Positions 50,793 through 59,969 of a stretch of DNA of 64,000 bases are shown here, in pieces. The DNA lies in contig CAZMGF010000002.1 in NCBI GenBank assembly GCA_964565765.1, positions 1 through 64,000 on the forward strand, read 5' to 3'. The notes beneath the pieces were generated by a model that had not been told where the DNA came from, searched no databases, and was given only the letters and a program-made list of their open reading frames with translations. A program made the translations under genes and the position numbers. Position 1 is the first letter of the stretch, and each line of letters begins with the position of its first letter. This DNA comes from Bog-1181 sp964565765 (lineage in GTDB: Bacteria > Oederibacteriota > PGYV01 > Palsa-1178).

Positions 50793-52832
50793 ATGAATAA
50801 AGTCGGACATATCAGGAAAAGGGACGGCCGCATCGACCCTTTTGACCATTCAAAAATAACCGAAGCAATCTTCAAGGCGTTCAAGGCCAATAATAACTAC
50901 GAAAGGGAAAAAGCAGAAGTAATATCCGAGCAGGTAGCCTCAATTATAAATGTAGTATACAAGGACGGAAAGATACCTTCCGTTGAAAACGTGCAGGACC
51001 TTGTGGAAACCACCCTTATCAATAACGGCCTGACCAACATAGCGAAATCATATATACTCTACCGCGACCAGCACGACAAAATGAGGGACGTAAAGAACCT
51101 CCTTAAAGATTCGACCACCCTGATTGATGATTACATAAGGAAGATAGACTGGAGAATCAAGGAAAATTCCAATATGAGCTATTCACTCCAGGGATTGAAC
51201 AATCATGTGTCATCAATAGTCACTTCAATGTACTGGCTCAATAAAATTTACTCGCCGGAAATCAGGCAGGCGCACACCGACGGCTCGATTCACCTTCACG
51301 ACCTGGGGCTCCTTTCGGTTTACTGCTGCGGCTGGGACCTTCGCGACCTTTTAACACAGGGGTTCGGCGGGGTTGAAGGAAAAATTGAATCAGCGCCGCC
51401 CACGCACCTGGAGTCCGCGCTCGGGCAGATAGTAAATTTCTTTTACACCCTCCAGGGAGAAGCCGCAGGCGCGCAGGCGTTCGCGAACTTTGACACGCTC
51501 CTTGCGCCTTATATCAGGTACAACAACCTTTCATATGAGGAAGTAAAACGCTCCATGAGAAGGTTTATTTTCAATATGAACATCCCTACAAGGGTCGGCT
51601 TCCAGACACCTTTCACAAATATCACAATGGACCTGACGGTCCCCGGCAACATGAAGGACGAGGCTGTAATTATCGGCGGCGAGATAAAGGAAGAGACATA
51701 CGGCCAGTTTCAGGAAGAGATGTTTATGATAAACCGCGCCTTTGCCGAGGTAATGCTTGAGGGCGACGCCAAGGGAAGGATATTCACATTCCCGATACCC
51801 ACATATAATATAACGCGTGATTTTGACTGGGATAACGCCGAGCTTGACCCGCTCTGGGAAATGACGGCAAAATACGGCATTCCATATTTCGCAAACTTTG
51901 TAAATTCCGACATGAAGCCCGAGGACGCGCGCTCCATGTGCTGCAGGCTGCGCCTTGACAACAGGGAACTGAGAAAACGCGGGGGCGGCCTTTTCGGATC
52001 CAACCCGCTGACGGGCTCCATCGGCGTTGTGACCATGAACATGCCCAGGCTCGGATATAAATATAAGGGAAACAAGGAAGGCTTCATCGCGGAGCTTTCA
52101 TATCTTATGGATGTGGCAAAGGATTCGCTGGAAATAAAAAGGAAGATGCTTGAAAAATTAACCGACCAGGGGCTTTACCCCTATTCCAAACATTACCTCG
52201 GCGGCATAAGGCAGAGGGAAGGGGTTTACTGGAAGAACCATTTTTCCACCATCGGACTTATCGGAATGAACGAGGCGTGCATAAATTACATGGGCAAGGA
52301 TATCACGACGGAAGAGGGAAAGAATTTTACAATCGAGATACTTGAATATATGCGCGACAGGTTAATGGGTTATCAGGACGACACAGGCAACCTTTACAAT
52401 CTTGAGGCCACGCCCGGAGAGGGAACATCCTACAGGCTGGCGAAGATTGACAGGGAAAAATATCCGGATTTAAAGGCCATGGGCGCGAAGGAACCATATT
52501 ATACAAATTCGACGCAGCTGCCTGTTTTCCACACAAGGGATATTTTCAGGGCGCTTGAGCACCAGGATCCGCTGCAGACCCGCTATACAGGAGGGACAGT
52601 TTTTCACATATTCCTAGGAGAGAGGCTGGCATCCATAGAGGCGACAAAGGCGCTTGTAAAAAAAGTGGCGGAGAGGTTCCACCTGCCGTATTATTCCATA
52701 ACGCCTACATTCTCGGTTTGCCCGGTGCACGGTTATATCGCGGGCGAGCACTTTGACTGCCCCGTATGCAGGGACTCCAAAGAGGAAGAGCTTAAAAAAG
52801 AAATAGAAAAGATAGAGGCCCAGCTGGCTTAA
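50793..52832 (+). CDS. nrdD: Anaerobic ribonucleoside-triphosphate reductase, lacking its glycyl-radical segment
   Basis: 679 residues. An ATP-cone (~1-95, VGHIRKRDGRIDPFDHSKI) is followed by the ten-stranded barrel: GSIHLHDLG near 165, NFDTLLAPYIRY near 235, and MCCRLRLDNRELRKRGGG near 385 with the active-site cysteines. The C-terminus keeps the zinc site (Cys643, His646, Cys656, Cys659) and stops at IEKIEAQLA, just where the RVxGY radical loop should follow. That loop is encoded by the next gene in another frame. A second stop follows 33 bases on in this frame, so a single readthrough or sequencing slip would not restore a full protein. AGGAGG precedes the start. Confidence 0.93.
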   Translation: MNKVGHIRKRDGRIDPFDHSKITEAIFKAFKANNNYEREKAEVISEQVASIINVVYKDGKIPSVENVQDLVETTLINNGLTNIAKSYILYRDQHDKMRDVKNLLKDSTTLIDDYIRKIDWRIKENSNMSYSLQGLNNHVSSIVTSMYWLNKIYSPEIRQAHTDGSIHLHDLGLLSVYCCGWDLRDLLTQGFGGVEGKIESAPPTHLESALGQIVNFFYTLQGEAAGAQAFANFDTLLAPYIRYNNLSYEEVKRSMRRFIFNMNIPTRVGFQTPFTNITMDLTVPGNMKDEAVIIGGEIKEETYGQFQEEMFMINRAFAEVMLEGDAKGRIFTFPIPTYNITRDFDWDNAELDPLWEMTAKYGIPYFANFVNSDMKPEDARSMCCRLRLDNRELRKRGGGLFGSNPLTGSIGVVTMNMPRLGYKYKGNKEGFIAELSYLMDVAKDSLEIKRKMLEKLTDQGLYPYSKHYLGGIRQREGVYWKNHFSTIGLIGMNEACINYMGKDITTEEGKNFTIEILEYMRDRLMGYQDDTGNLYNLEATPGEGTSYRLAKIDREKYPDLKAMGAKEPYYTNSTQLPVFHTRDIFRALEHQDPLQTRYTGGTVFHIFLGERLASIEATKALVKKVAERFHLPYYSITPTFSVCPVHGYIAGEHFDCPVCRDSKEEELKKEIEKIEAQLA

Positions 52833-52844
52833 TCCAAAGAAAAC

Positions 52845-52859
52845 GCGGCCCAAAGCCGC
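52845..52859 (+). other. Small hairpin between nrdD and the glycyl-radical gene
   Basis: GCGGC-CCAAA-GCCGC lies between the nrdD stop and the next ribosome site, with no T run. It may stabilise or separate the two coding parts. Confidence 0.4.
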
Positions 52860-52896
52860 AAAAGATAAAATTTATATTTTCAAAAGGAGAAAAAAA

Positions 52897-53106
52897 ATGG
52901 CTGCAAGGGAAGAAATGGAACTGAAACTGGAAGAACTAAGAAGCGAACTCGCCAACGTTAAGGGCACTGAATGCGAGGTTTATTCAAGGATAGTCGGATA
53001 TTTCAGGCCGGTTAAACAGTGGAACAACGGCAAACAGGAAGAATACGCCGACAGGGTGGCCTTTGAGGCTGATGTACCAAAGGAAACGACTGTAAGAGCG
53101 CTGTAA
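52897..53106 (+). CDS. Separate glycyl-radical domain of the class III ribonucleotide reductase
   Basis: 69 residues with a strong ribosome site (AAAAGGAGA, 52882-52890). Residues 1-22 form a charged, coiled-coil-like helix (EEMELKLEELRSELANVKG). Residues 25-60 are the missing C-terminus of NrdD: CEVYSRIVGYFRPVKQWNNG, then KQEEYADRVAF. Gly34 in RIVGY is the expected radical residue. It should join the NrdD protein at the helix and be activated by NrdG. The plan recalls GrcA/YfiD, the spare glycyl-radical peptide of pyruvate formate-lyase, but here the large subunit has no such part of its own. Confidence 0.88.
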   Translation: MAAREEMELKLEELRSELANVKGTECEVYSRIVGYFRPVKQWNNGKQEEYADRVAFEADVPKETTVRAL

Positions 53107-53118
53107 TAATTTAAATCA

Positions 53119-53147
53119 CAGGAGCGGGTGTGAAAAACCCGCTCCTG
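53119..53147 (+). terminator. Strong hairpin between the glycyl-radical gene and nrdG
   Basis: CAGGAGCGGGT (53119-53129) pairs perfectly with ACCCGCTCCTG (53137-53147). The tail CTTATTTAT is a weak T tract. It may end part of the transcripts or protect the nrdD mRNA, giving less nrdG than nrdD. Confidence 0.6.
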
Positions 53148-53177
53148 CTTATTTATCCCAGGGGAGAAAAATAAAAA

Positions 53178-53879
53178 ATGCGCATTAATGGATTTGAGGG
53201 TGTTTCACTCATTGATTATCCGGGAAAGGTCTCTTCAATAGTTTATACTTCACCGTGTAATTTCAAGTGCCCTTTCTGCCACAACCCGTCGCTTGTCGGC
53301 GTAAATGATGACGTCCTCGGAGTTGATGAAATAATAAATGAAATATCAGAGCGCAGGGGATTCATTGAAGGCGTTACGCTTTCCGGCGGGGAGCCGCTCA
53401 TGCAGGACGACCTTGGGCTTTTCATTGAAATTTTAAGGGAGATGGGGCTTAAGGTTAAGCTTGATACAAACGGTTACTTCCCTGAAAGGCTGAAAACACT
53501 CCTGGATAAAAAGATGGTTGATTATGTGGCCATGGATATAAAGTCTTCGCCTGAAAAATATCAGTTTGCCTGCGGAGTTAAGGCATCAATGGAAAACATA
53601 GTGGAATCAATCGCGCTTATCAGGGAATCGGGCGCGGAATATGAGTTCCGCACGACAGTTGTGCCGGGAATCGTGGATGAAGATGATATTGCGGGTATTG
53701 GCGAGATGATATCAGGAGCCGAACTTTTTTCCATACAGCAGTTCCGCAACGACAGGACATATGACGATTTATATAAAAAAGTGATTCCTTATAGCGATGA
53801 AAAGCTCTCAATTTTTGCAGAGACAATGAAACAATATGTAAAAAAGGTGAAAATTTTAAACACCGCAGAGCTTGCCTGA
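53178..53879 (+). CDS. nrdG: Anaerobic ribonucleoside-triphosphate reductase activating protein
   Basis: 233 residues, radical SAM activase. The cluster motif is Cys27, Cys31, Cys34 (CNFKCPFC), preceded by GVSLIDYPGKVSSIVYTSPC as in the long NrdG group related to PFL activases. VTLSGGEPLMQ near 75 and DTNGYFPE near 98 bind SAM. It makes the glycyl radical on the reductase; here the target glycine would be in the separate 69-residue protein. A ribosome site (GGGGAG) lies at 53161-53166. Confidence 0.93.
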   Translation: MRINGFEGVSLIDYPGKVSSIVYTSPCNFKCPFCHNPSLVGVNDDVLGVDEIINEISERRGFIEGVTLSGGEPLMQDDLGLFIEILREMGLKVKLDTNGYFPERLKTLLDKKMVDYVAMDIKSSPEKYQFACGVKASMENIVESIALIRESGAEYEFRTTVVPGIVDEDDIAGIGEMISGAELFSIQQFRNDRTYDDLYKKVIPYSDEKLSIFAETMKQYVKKVKILNTAELA

Positions 53880-53996
53880 CACCGCCATTAACCGCAATAA
53901 AATAAAATAATTATCAAAAATGGATTTTACCTCGGGCCAAATCATGATATAATCTGCCAAATGGTTTTTAAATTATACTGACGGGGTAAAACGCGC

Positions 53997-55439
53997 ATGA
54001 AAAAAACCGCAATGATAATTCTTACAATTTCCATTCTGTTTTGTTCCGGTGTTATGGCCCTTGAAACTACAATCCTAAATCCGACGCCTGACACGCCGGT
54101 TATTTACGGGGTACACGCCACGGGCGACGGTGGCTCAATAATAACTGGAAGTTATGAGAATAATTTTGCCGGCGGGGAAGGGTTTTTAATACTTACAAGC
54201 GCGGCTGGAAATATTACATTTAACAATGTAGATTACTCATATATGTATTTTGACGCCTGCAAATCGGGAAACGGTTATGTAATTGCCGCAGGTTTGACAT
54301 ATACAGCAACCACGCAAACCGACAACACTCACCAGCTTGTTATTCTTACCGCGGACAGCAACGGCCTGACAACAGGCGCCAGGATTTCCGGGGACCTGAA
54401 CACGACGCCGGTTGCTGTCACAAACTGCGCCGACAACAGCGGTTTTGTAATTGCCGCCGATTATTATAATTATAACGCAACCGGTTATTCGAGTCCTTAT
54501 TTTGAAAAGGTTAACAGTTCAGGCGCAAAAGTGTGGTCCAACCATTTTGATTTTACTAATGATATTTATCTTTACAGCATAACCCCGTTATCCGACGGCG
54601 GATATATTGCCGCAGGCTACGATTATTCGGATTCTAACGGCTTTCTCATGAAAGTGGACGCAACCGGCAATTCAGTCTGGGCGACAGAGAACAGCGCGTG
54701 CACGTCATATGATGACATTGCATTAAGGCCGGACGGAAGCATGCTGGCAACATGTTATATTGACGCAAATCCGGATTATTATTTTATGATTCAGGCCATT
54801 GACAGCAACGGCAACACACTCTGGAGCAAAACATATAATCCCTATCCCGGATATGATTTTAATGACTATTCAATATTTTATTCGGGCTCCAACGACTGCG
54901 GTTACATAATAACCGGAAGCACAACTTATCCGGAGGGGTATTCGAACACAAGTCATAACTTTGCGCTTGGCATTGATTCCAACGGAAATACCATGAATTA
55001 CACATCATTCGGCGACGGATCACAGGATATAGAATATGGCGTCGGGACATCCATAGGAAACCAGCAGGCCGATATTGTGGGAACAATTGGTGAAAGTCAA
55101 ATATACTGGAACAGATTTACTTTAAGTTCTGTTGTGGCGCCGCCTCCAGCAGGAGGCGCATCCGCGTACAATGCCTACGCATACCCTGAACCGGCTTCGG
55201 ATTATGTAAACATTGTTTACAGCCTTACTGCCCAGTCAAATGTTACCATTAACATATACAATTTCGCAAACACTCTTGTCGGGCAGAACCAGACGCTTGA
55301 GTCTCCGGATAACAGCGTTACGACAAAAGTAGATGTCAGCAGGCTTAAACCCGGAGTTTATTTTTATGAAGTTGTCGCAAAGGCCTTAAACGGCGGGGAA
55401 ACAAGATTCAAACCCAATAAATTCATGGTAAAGAGATAA
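53997..55439 (+). CDS. Secreted propeller-like protein with C-terminal sorting-like domain
   Basis: 480 residues with a signal peptide (MKKTAMIILTISILFCSGVMA). Residues ~25-375 hold repeats of the form DGG-YI-AAG-Y, then a VD-x-GN-x-VW(S) strand, e.g. SDGGYIAAGYDYSDSNGFLM followed by KVDATGNSVWA, typical of propeller-like proteins in which one blade is ~50 residues. The last ~90 residues open YPEPASDYVNIVYSL and close KFMVKR, like type-A sorting or FlgD Ig-like tails. It is probably outside the cell or on its surface. It forms an operon with the next gene (10-base gap). Confidence 0.75.
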   Translation: MKKTAMIILTISILFCSGVMALETTILNPTPDTPVIYGVHATGDGGSIITGSYENNFAGGEGFLILTSAAGNITFNNVDYSYMYFDACKSGNGYVIAAGLTYTATTQTDNTHQLVILTADSNGLTTGARISGDLNTTPVAVTNCADNSGFVIAADYYNYNATGYSSPYFEKVNSSGAKVWSNHFDFTNDIYLYSITPLSDGGYIAAGYDYSDSNGFLMKVDATGNSVWATENSACTSYDDIALRPDGSMLATCYIDANPDYYFMIQAIDSNGNTLWSKTYNPYPGYDFNDYSIFYSGSNDCGYIITGSTTYPEGYSNTSHNFALGIDSNGNTMNYTSFGDGSQDIEYGVGTSIGNQQADIVGTIGESQIYWNRFTLSSVVAPPPAGGASAYNAYAYPEPASDYVNIVYSLTAQSNVTINIYNFANTLVGQNQTLESPDNSVTTKVDVSRLKPGVYFYEVVAKALNGGETRFKPNKFMVKR

Positions 55440-55449
55440 GGCGGCTAAA

Positions 55450-57246
55450 ATGAAAAAAACAATCGTATCCATTGTAATTTCAGCGGTGATTTGTTCGATG
55501 ATAGGCGCGTCAACCCCTTCTGACAACAGCACGATTTCATTTGTAAATATTAATCCGGGAGGCAGGTCAGCCGGGCTTGCCGGAGCCTATACTTCAATTG
55601 CGGATACAGAATCCATATCATACAATCCGGGGGCGCTCGGGCAGTTGAACCGCGCGGGTTTGATTCTTTCCTATACAGCCTGGAACCTAAATACAAATTA
55701 TCAGTATCTTATGGCTGACCTTCCTTTGCCGCTGGGTACAATTGGTATTGACGGATTTTATTCTGATATGGGCACCATTGACGGCATGGACGCGTTTGGC
55801 AATCCCAACGGGCAGGTACTCAAAGCCTATGCAACGGGCGGCACATTGGCATACGGCGCGATGGTAAACCAGAGCCTTTCAGCCGGCGCTGATGTGAAGA
55901 TGGCCTGCCAGTCCCTTGCCGGATCCGGTGTCACGGGGATATATGTTGACGGTGGTTTGTTTTACCATATAAATGACAGCTGGAATGCAGGGCTTTCTTT
56001 CAATAACTTTGCCTTTAATGACGAGTCAACGGCGCAGTTGAGCGCAAGCGGCGGCGCGTCATATACAACAGTGTTTGACGCCAACTCAAAGCTGCTTGCC
56101 TCGGCTGATATAAAATATCTATTTTCATCAGGAACTTCCTGCGCAATCGGCTGTGAATATACAGCTTTTAATGTCGCTTCAATACGCGCAGGCTATAATA
56201 TCAGGGGGGAAAATCAGGATTTAGGGGGCATTTCAGGATTGAGCCTTGGAGTCGGAGTAAATGTTTCCGGCATGAAACTTGACTATGCCGCTGTTTCTTA
56301 CGGCGACATGGGGTTCAATCACACTGTATCATTGTCTTTCCAGTTTGAAGCGGTGTCAAGGACCACCACAGCGGCTCCGGCGCCTGCGGCAGATAACAGC
56401 GCCTACCAGAGGCTTTTAAACGCCCTTGTGGACCAGTATGTCACTGAAGTGCAGGAATATAAGGAAGAGGGGGATTATACAAAAGTACTCAAAAAACTTG
56501 AGTCCTTAAAGGCTTTAATGCCGGATTATGAAGGCATTGACGATAAAATTGCCGAAGCAAAAAAGTCCCTTGAAAAAGGCGAAGAGGGAAAAATGGAAGA
56601 GGGTTATTTCAACAGCGGAATGGATTATTACGTTACCGGAAAATATGATGAAGCAGGGATAAAATGGAACGAGGTTAAAAAATTAAACCCGGCTTTCCCC
56701 GCGATAGACAACTGGATAAATACCGCGGCTGACATGAAGGCCGGCAGGGAAAAATCAAGCAGGGCGGAAAAATGTTTTATCGACGGCATGAAACTTTATA
56801 ATAAATGCATGTATGTGGAGGCGCTTGCCAAATGGAACCTCTGTTCGGACGCGGGCTTGCCGGACGACCGCCTCACATATTTCAGGAAGAAATGCATGGA
56901 AATGTCCGACAAGATCGACATGAAGGCTGGCGAGGCTGAGACTTTCTTCAATAAAGGCAACATCATGGAAGGCGTAAAAAAGGTAAGGGTTATTCTAACG
57001 CTATGCCCGGTAAATGAATTCGCCCTTGGGAAACTCAGGCAGTTCAAGGGAAACATCAAAAAGCAGGCCGACTACCTTTATACCGAGGGAATGGATAAAT
57101 ACGCCTCAAGGCAGATAATAGAGGCCATAATGGACTGGGAAAAGGTGATTGAAATAGACCCGGACGGAAACACGGCAGCCAAGGCAAAAGAGAACATAGA
57201 AAAGGCCAGGGAAAAAATAAAGAACATTGAAATGCTCAAAAACTAA
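55450..57246 (+). CDS. PorV-like outer-membrane protein with C-terminal TPR region
   Basis: 598 residues with a signal peptide. Residues ~28-300 resemble the UPF0164/PorV barrel family: INPGGRSAGLAGAYTSIADT, then ESISYNPGALG, which is the family signature. Residues ~315-598 are helical and TPR-like with many Lys/Glu (YFNSGMDYYVTGKYDEAGIK; YTEGMDKYASRQIIEAIMDW). PorV proteins carry C-terminal-domain cargo to the surface in type IX secretion systems. The preceding gene carries such a C-terminal domain, so they may be partners; no type IX core genes are seen here. Confidence 0.8.
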   Translation: MKKTIVSIVISAVICSMIGASTPSDNSTISFVNINPGGRSAGLAGAYTSIADTESISYNPGALGQLNRAGLILSYTAWNLNTNYQYLMADLPLPLGTIGIDGFYSDMGTIDGMDAFGNPNGQVLKAYATGGTLAYGAMVNQSLSAGADVKMACQSLAGSGVTGIYVDGGLFYHINDSWNAGLSFNNFAFNDESTAQLSASGGASYTTVFDANSKLLASADIKYLFSSGTSCAIGCEYTAFNVASIRAGYNIRGENQDLGGISGLSLGVGVNVSGMKLDYAAVSYGDMGFNHTVSLSFQFEAVSRTTTAAPAPAADNSAYQRLLNALVDQYVTEVQEYKEEGDYTKVLKKLESLKALMPDYEGIDDKIAEAKKSLEKGEEGKMEEGYFNSGMDYYVTGKYDEAGIKWNEVKKLNPAFPAIDNWINTAADMKAGREKSSRAEKCFIDGMKLYNKCMYVEALAKWNLCSDAGLPDDRLTYFRKKCMEMSDKIDMKAGEAETFFNKGNIMEGVKKVRVILTLCPVNEFALGKLRQFKGNIKKQADYLYTEGMDKYASRQIIEAIMDWEKVIEIDPDGNTAAKAKENIEKAREKIKNIEMLKN

Positions 57247-57309
57247 AGGGCCGGATATTTTTATGGAAACCCCGGCCTGCATATGATATAATTTTTTAAA
57301 TTTTCTATT

Positions 57310-57324
57310 GGATAAAAATTATCC
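57310..57324 (+). other. Hairpin next to the metK ribosome site
   Basis: GGATAA-AAA-TTATCC lies directly before AGGAGG (57325-57330). It could tune translation. No known SAM riboswitch is present. Confidence 0.35.
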
Positions 57325-57336
57325 AGGAGGGCACAA

Positions 57337-58515
57337 ATGGAAATAAAAGAAGGGCTTTTTACATCTGAATCTGTTACCGCGGGCCATCCCGACAAGGTGG
57401 CTGACCAGATTTCCGACGCGGTTCTTGATTACATCTATTCAAAGGACCCCATGGGCAGGGTCGCGTGTGAAACACTGCTGGCCAAGGAGCTTGTCGTTGT
57501 GGCCGGAGAAATAACCACAACAGCGAAACTTGACCACAATATAATTGAAAAGATTGTAAGAAAAACCTTAAAGCAGATTGGATACACCACGCCTGAGTCG
57601 GGCATCGGAGCCGATACATGCAAGGTAATCACTTCCGTATCAAAACAGTCGCCTGATATAGCCATGGGCGTTGACCGCGAGGGCGCCGGCGACCAGGGAA
57701 TGATGTTCGGATACGCTTCCGACGAGACAAAAGAATATATGCCGCTTCCTATAACGCTTGCGCACAGGCTCGTGGAAAAGCTGCATGAAGTAAGGGAGAA
57801 AAAAACAGTACCGTACTTAAGGCCCGACGGAAAATCACAGGTTTCAGTTGAATATAAAAAGGGAAAGCCGGTGGCCATAACGGCTATAGTGCTCTCAACA
57901 CAGCACGACGAGACTGTTTCAGACGATCATTTCAGGATAGAAGAGGACATGAAAAAATATGTCATAGACAAAGTCATCCCGAAAAACCTGATAACTTCCA
58001 AAACAAAAATATATGTAAATCCGACCGGTAAATTCGAGGTTGGCGGGCCAATGGGCGACACCGGCGTTACGGGCAGGAAAATAATAGTTGACACATACGG
58101 CGGAATGGGCAGGCACGGCGGCGGCGCCTTCTCAGGCAAAGATCCCAGCAAAGTGGACCGTTCAGCCGCGTACATGGCGCGCTATATAGCGAAAAACGTG
58201 GTGGCGGCCGGCCTTGCGAAAAAATGCGAGGTTCAGCTTTCGTACGCAATCGGCGTGGCAGAGCCCACATCGGTAATGGTAAACACTTTCGGCACGGGGA
58301 AATACCCGGAAGCAAAAATATCCGCGGCTGTATCGGCGGTATTCAACATGACGCCCAGGGGAATCATGGAAACCCTGAATCTGCGCAGGCCCATATACCA
58401 GAAATCAGCGGCATACGGACATTTCGGCAGGGCTGATAAGGATTTTACATGGGAGAAGACCGACAAAGCCGCGGCGCTGAAAAAAGCAGTTATTGCGAAA
58501 AAGAAGATTATTTAA
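57337..58515 (+). CDS. metK: S-adenosylmethionine synthetase
   Basis: 392 residues. Makes SAM from methionine and ATP. Signatures are all present: GHPDKVADQISDAVLD near 17, GAGDQGMMFGYA near 118, and GGGAFSGKDPSKVDRSAAYM near 260. The length is normal. It is followed by ahcY after 34 bases, so the methyl cycle's making and clearing steps are co-transcribed. The window contains several SAM users (LipA, BioB, BioC, MiaB, NrdG). Confidence 0.97.
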   Translation: MEIKEGLFTSESVTAGHPDKVADQISDAVLDYIYSKDPMGRVACETLLAKELVVVAGEITTTAKLDHNIIEKIVRKTLKQIGYTTPESGIGADTCKVITSVSKQSPDIAMGVDREGAGDQGMMFGYASDETKEYMPLPITLAHRLVEKLHEVREKKTVPYLRPDGKSQVSVEYKKGKPVAITAIVLSTQHDETVSDDHFRIEEDMKKYVIDKVIPKNLITSKTKIYVNPTGKFEVGGPMGDTGVTGRKIIVDTYGGMGRHGGGAFSGKDPSKVDRSAAYMARYIAKNVVAAGLAKKCEVQLSYAIGVAEPTSVMVNTFGTGKYPEAKISAAVSAVFNMTPRGIMETLNLRRPIYQKSAAYGHFGRADKDFTWEKTDKAAALKKAVIAKKKII

Positions 58516-58549
58516 AAAGATTGCAGATAAATTTTCCGGGAGGAAAAAA

Positions 58550-59812
58550 ATGGCAAAGTCTTATGACATAAAGGATATAAAGCTGGCGGCAGAGGGCAAA
58601 AGGAAAATGGAATGGGCCGAGAGGAACATGCCTGTCCTGCGCCTTATCAGGGAAGATTTTAAAAAGAGCAAACCCTTAAAAGGGCAGACGACCGTTGCGT
58701 GCCTGCACGTTACCACTGAAACCGCAAACCTTCTCTGGACACTCAAAGAAGGCGGGGCAAATGTTGTGGCCTGCGCGTCAAATCCGCTTTCAACACAGGA
58801 CGACGTGGCGGCCGCGCTTGTCAAATATTATGACATCCCGGTTTACGCCATTAAAGGCGAATCAAACAAGGTTTATTATTCACATATTTTATCGGCCCTG
58901 GAACACAAGCCGACACTGACCATGGATGACGGCGCGGATACGGTTTCCATAATTCACAAGACCCACAGGAAGCTTATTGACAATATTATAGGCGGCACCG
59001 AGGAAACCACGACAGGCGTTATCAGGCTCAGGGCAATGGAAAAAGAGGGAGTCCTTGAATATCCAATAATCGCCGTCAACGAAGCCATGACAAAACACTT
59101 TTTTGACAACCGTTACGGCACGGGCCAGTCGACCCTTGACGGCATTATCCGCGCGACCAATGTACTTCTTGCGGGGCAGAATTTTGTGGTGGCCGGATAC
59201 GGCTGGTGCGGCAAGGGCCTCGCCATGAGGGCGTCAGGCATGGGAGCCAACGTTATAGTGACCGAGATAGACCCGATCAAGGCGCTCGAGGCAAAAATGG
59301 ACGGTTATCTTGTAATGCCGATGATACAGGCGGCGGCAATAGGAAATATATTCTGCACTGTCACAGGCGATATCAATGTTATCAGGAAGGAACATTTTGT
59401 AAAAATGAAGGACGGAGTTATCGTATGTAATTCCGGCCACTTCAATGTTGAAATAGACCTGCCGGCGATAAACGAGCTGGCTGTTTCCAAAAAAGAGGTC
59501 AGGAACCTTGTTATGGAATATAAGTTAAAGAGCGGCAAAAGGATATGCGTGCTTGCCGACGGCAGGCTCGTGAACCTGGCCACGGCAGAGGGGCACCCTT
59601 CAATGGTTATGGATATGAGCTTTGCCAACCAGGCAAAAGGTGCGGAATATATGGTAAAGAACCACGCCAACCTGGAGAAGAAAGTTTACAATGTCCCCGA
59701 GGATATCGACAGGAAGATAGCGGAGATAAAGCTTAAATCAATGGGAGTGGAACTGGAAAAACTTACGCCGGAGCAGGAAAAATACCTTAACAGCTGGCAG
59801 GAAGGGACCTGA
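58550..59812 (+). CDS. ahcY: Adenosylhomocysteinase
   Basis: 420 residues from ATG 58550 (GGGAGG at 58538-58543). Splits S-adenosylhomocysteine to adenosine and homocysteine. CLHVTTETANLLWTL near 50, DDGADT near 125, and the NAD site VAGYGWCGKGLAMRASGMGA near 215 are present, as is CNSGHFNVEID near 305. It is of the shorter, SAHH type without the ~40-residue insert seen in many bacteria. Ends with a terminator at 59887. Confidence 0.96.
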   Translation: MAKSYDIKDIKLAAEGKRKMEWAERNMPVLRLIREDFKKSKPLKGQTTVACLHVTTETANLLWTLKEGGANVVACASNPLSTQDDVAAALVKYYDIPVYAIKGESNKVYYSHILSALEHKPTLTMDDGADTVSIIHKTHRKLIDNIIGGTEETTTGVIRLRAMEKEGVLEYPIIAVNEAMTKHFFDNRYGTGQSTLDGIIRATNVLLAGQNFVVAGYGWCGKGLAMRASGMGANVIVTEIDPIKALEAKMDGYLVMPMIQAAAIGNIFCTVTGDINVIRKEHFVKMKDGVIVCNSGHFNVEIDLPAINELAVSKKEVRNLVMEYKLKSGKRICVLADGRLVNLATAEGHPSMVMDMSFANQAKGAEYMVKNHANLEKKVYNVPEDIDRKIAEIKLKSMGVELEKLTPEQEKYLNSWQEGT

Positions 59813-59886
59813 AAATCCCTGCGGAATTTTCAGGAGAGAGCAGATAGTAGAAAGGTGACAGGAGAAAAGTAATACAATAAAATATG

Positions 59887-59910
59887 GGGCGGCTTTTCAG
59901 CCGCCCTTTT
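59887..59910 (+). terminator. Rho-independent terminator of metK-ahcY
   Basis: GGGCGGCT-TTTC-AGCCGCCC followed by TTTT. Confidence 0.85.
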
Positions 59911-59927
59911 CATTTCCAATAAACAAA

Positions 59928-59956
59928 TTGACAATACCGCGGCTTTATAATATAAC
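59928..59956 (+). promoter_or_regulatory. tRNA-Cys promoter
   Basis: TTGACA (59928-59933) and TATAAC (59951-59956) are 17 bp apart, ending 13 bases before the tRNA. Confidence 0.6.
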
Positions 59957-59969
59957 ATTAAGACACTGA

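Noticed and set aside
50793..53106. Simple frameshift or stop mutation in nrdD
   Set aside because: The two parts are 64 bases apart, in different frames, with a second stop between them and a strong ribosome site at the second gene. It looks like an arranged split rather than decay.
57247..57336. SAM riboswitch upstream of metK
   Set aside because: No SAM-I, SAM-II, SAM-III or SAM/SAH core; only a GGCCGG/CCGGCC pair and a short hairpin before the ribosome site.
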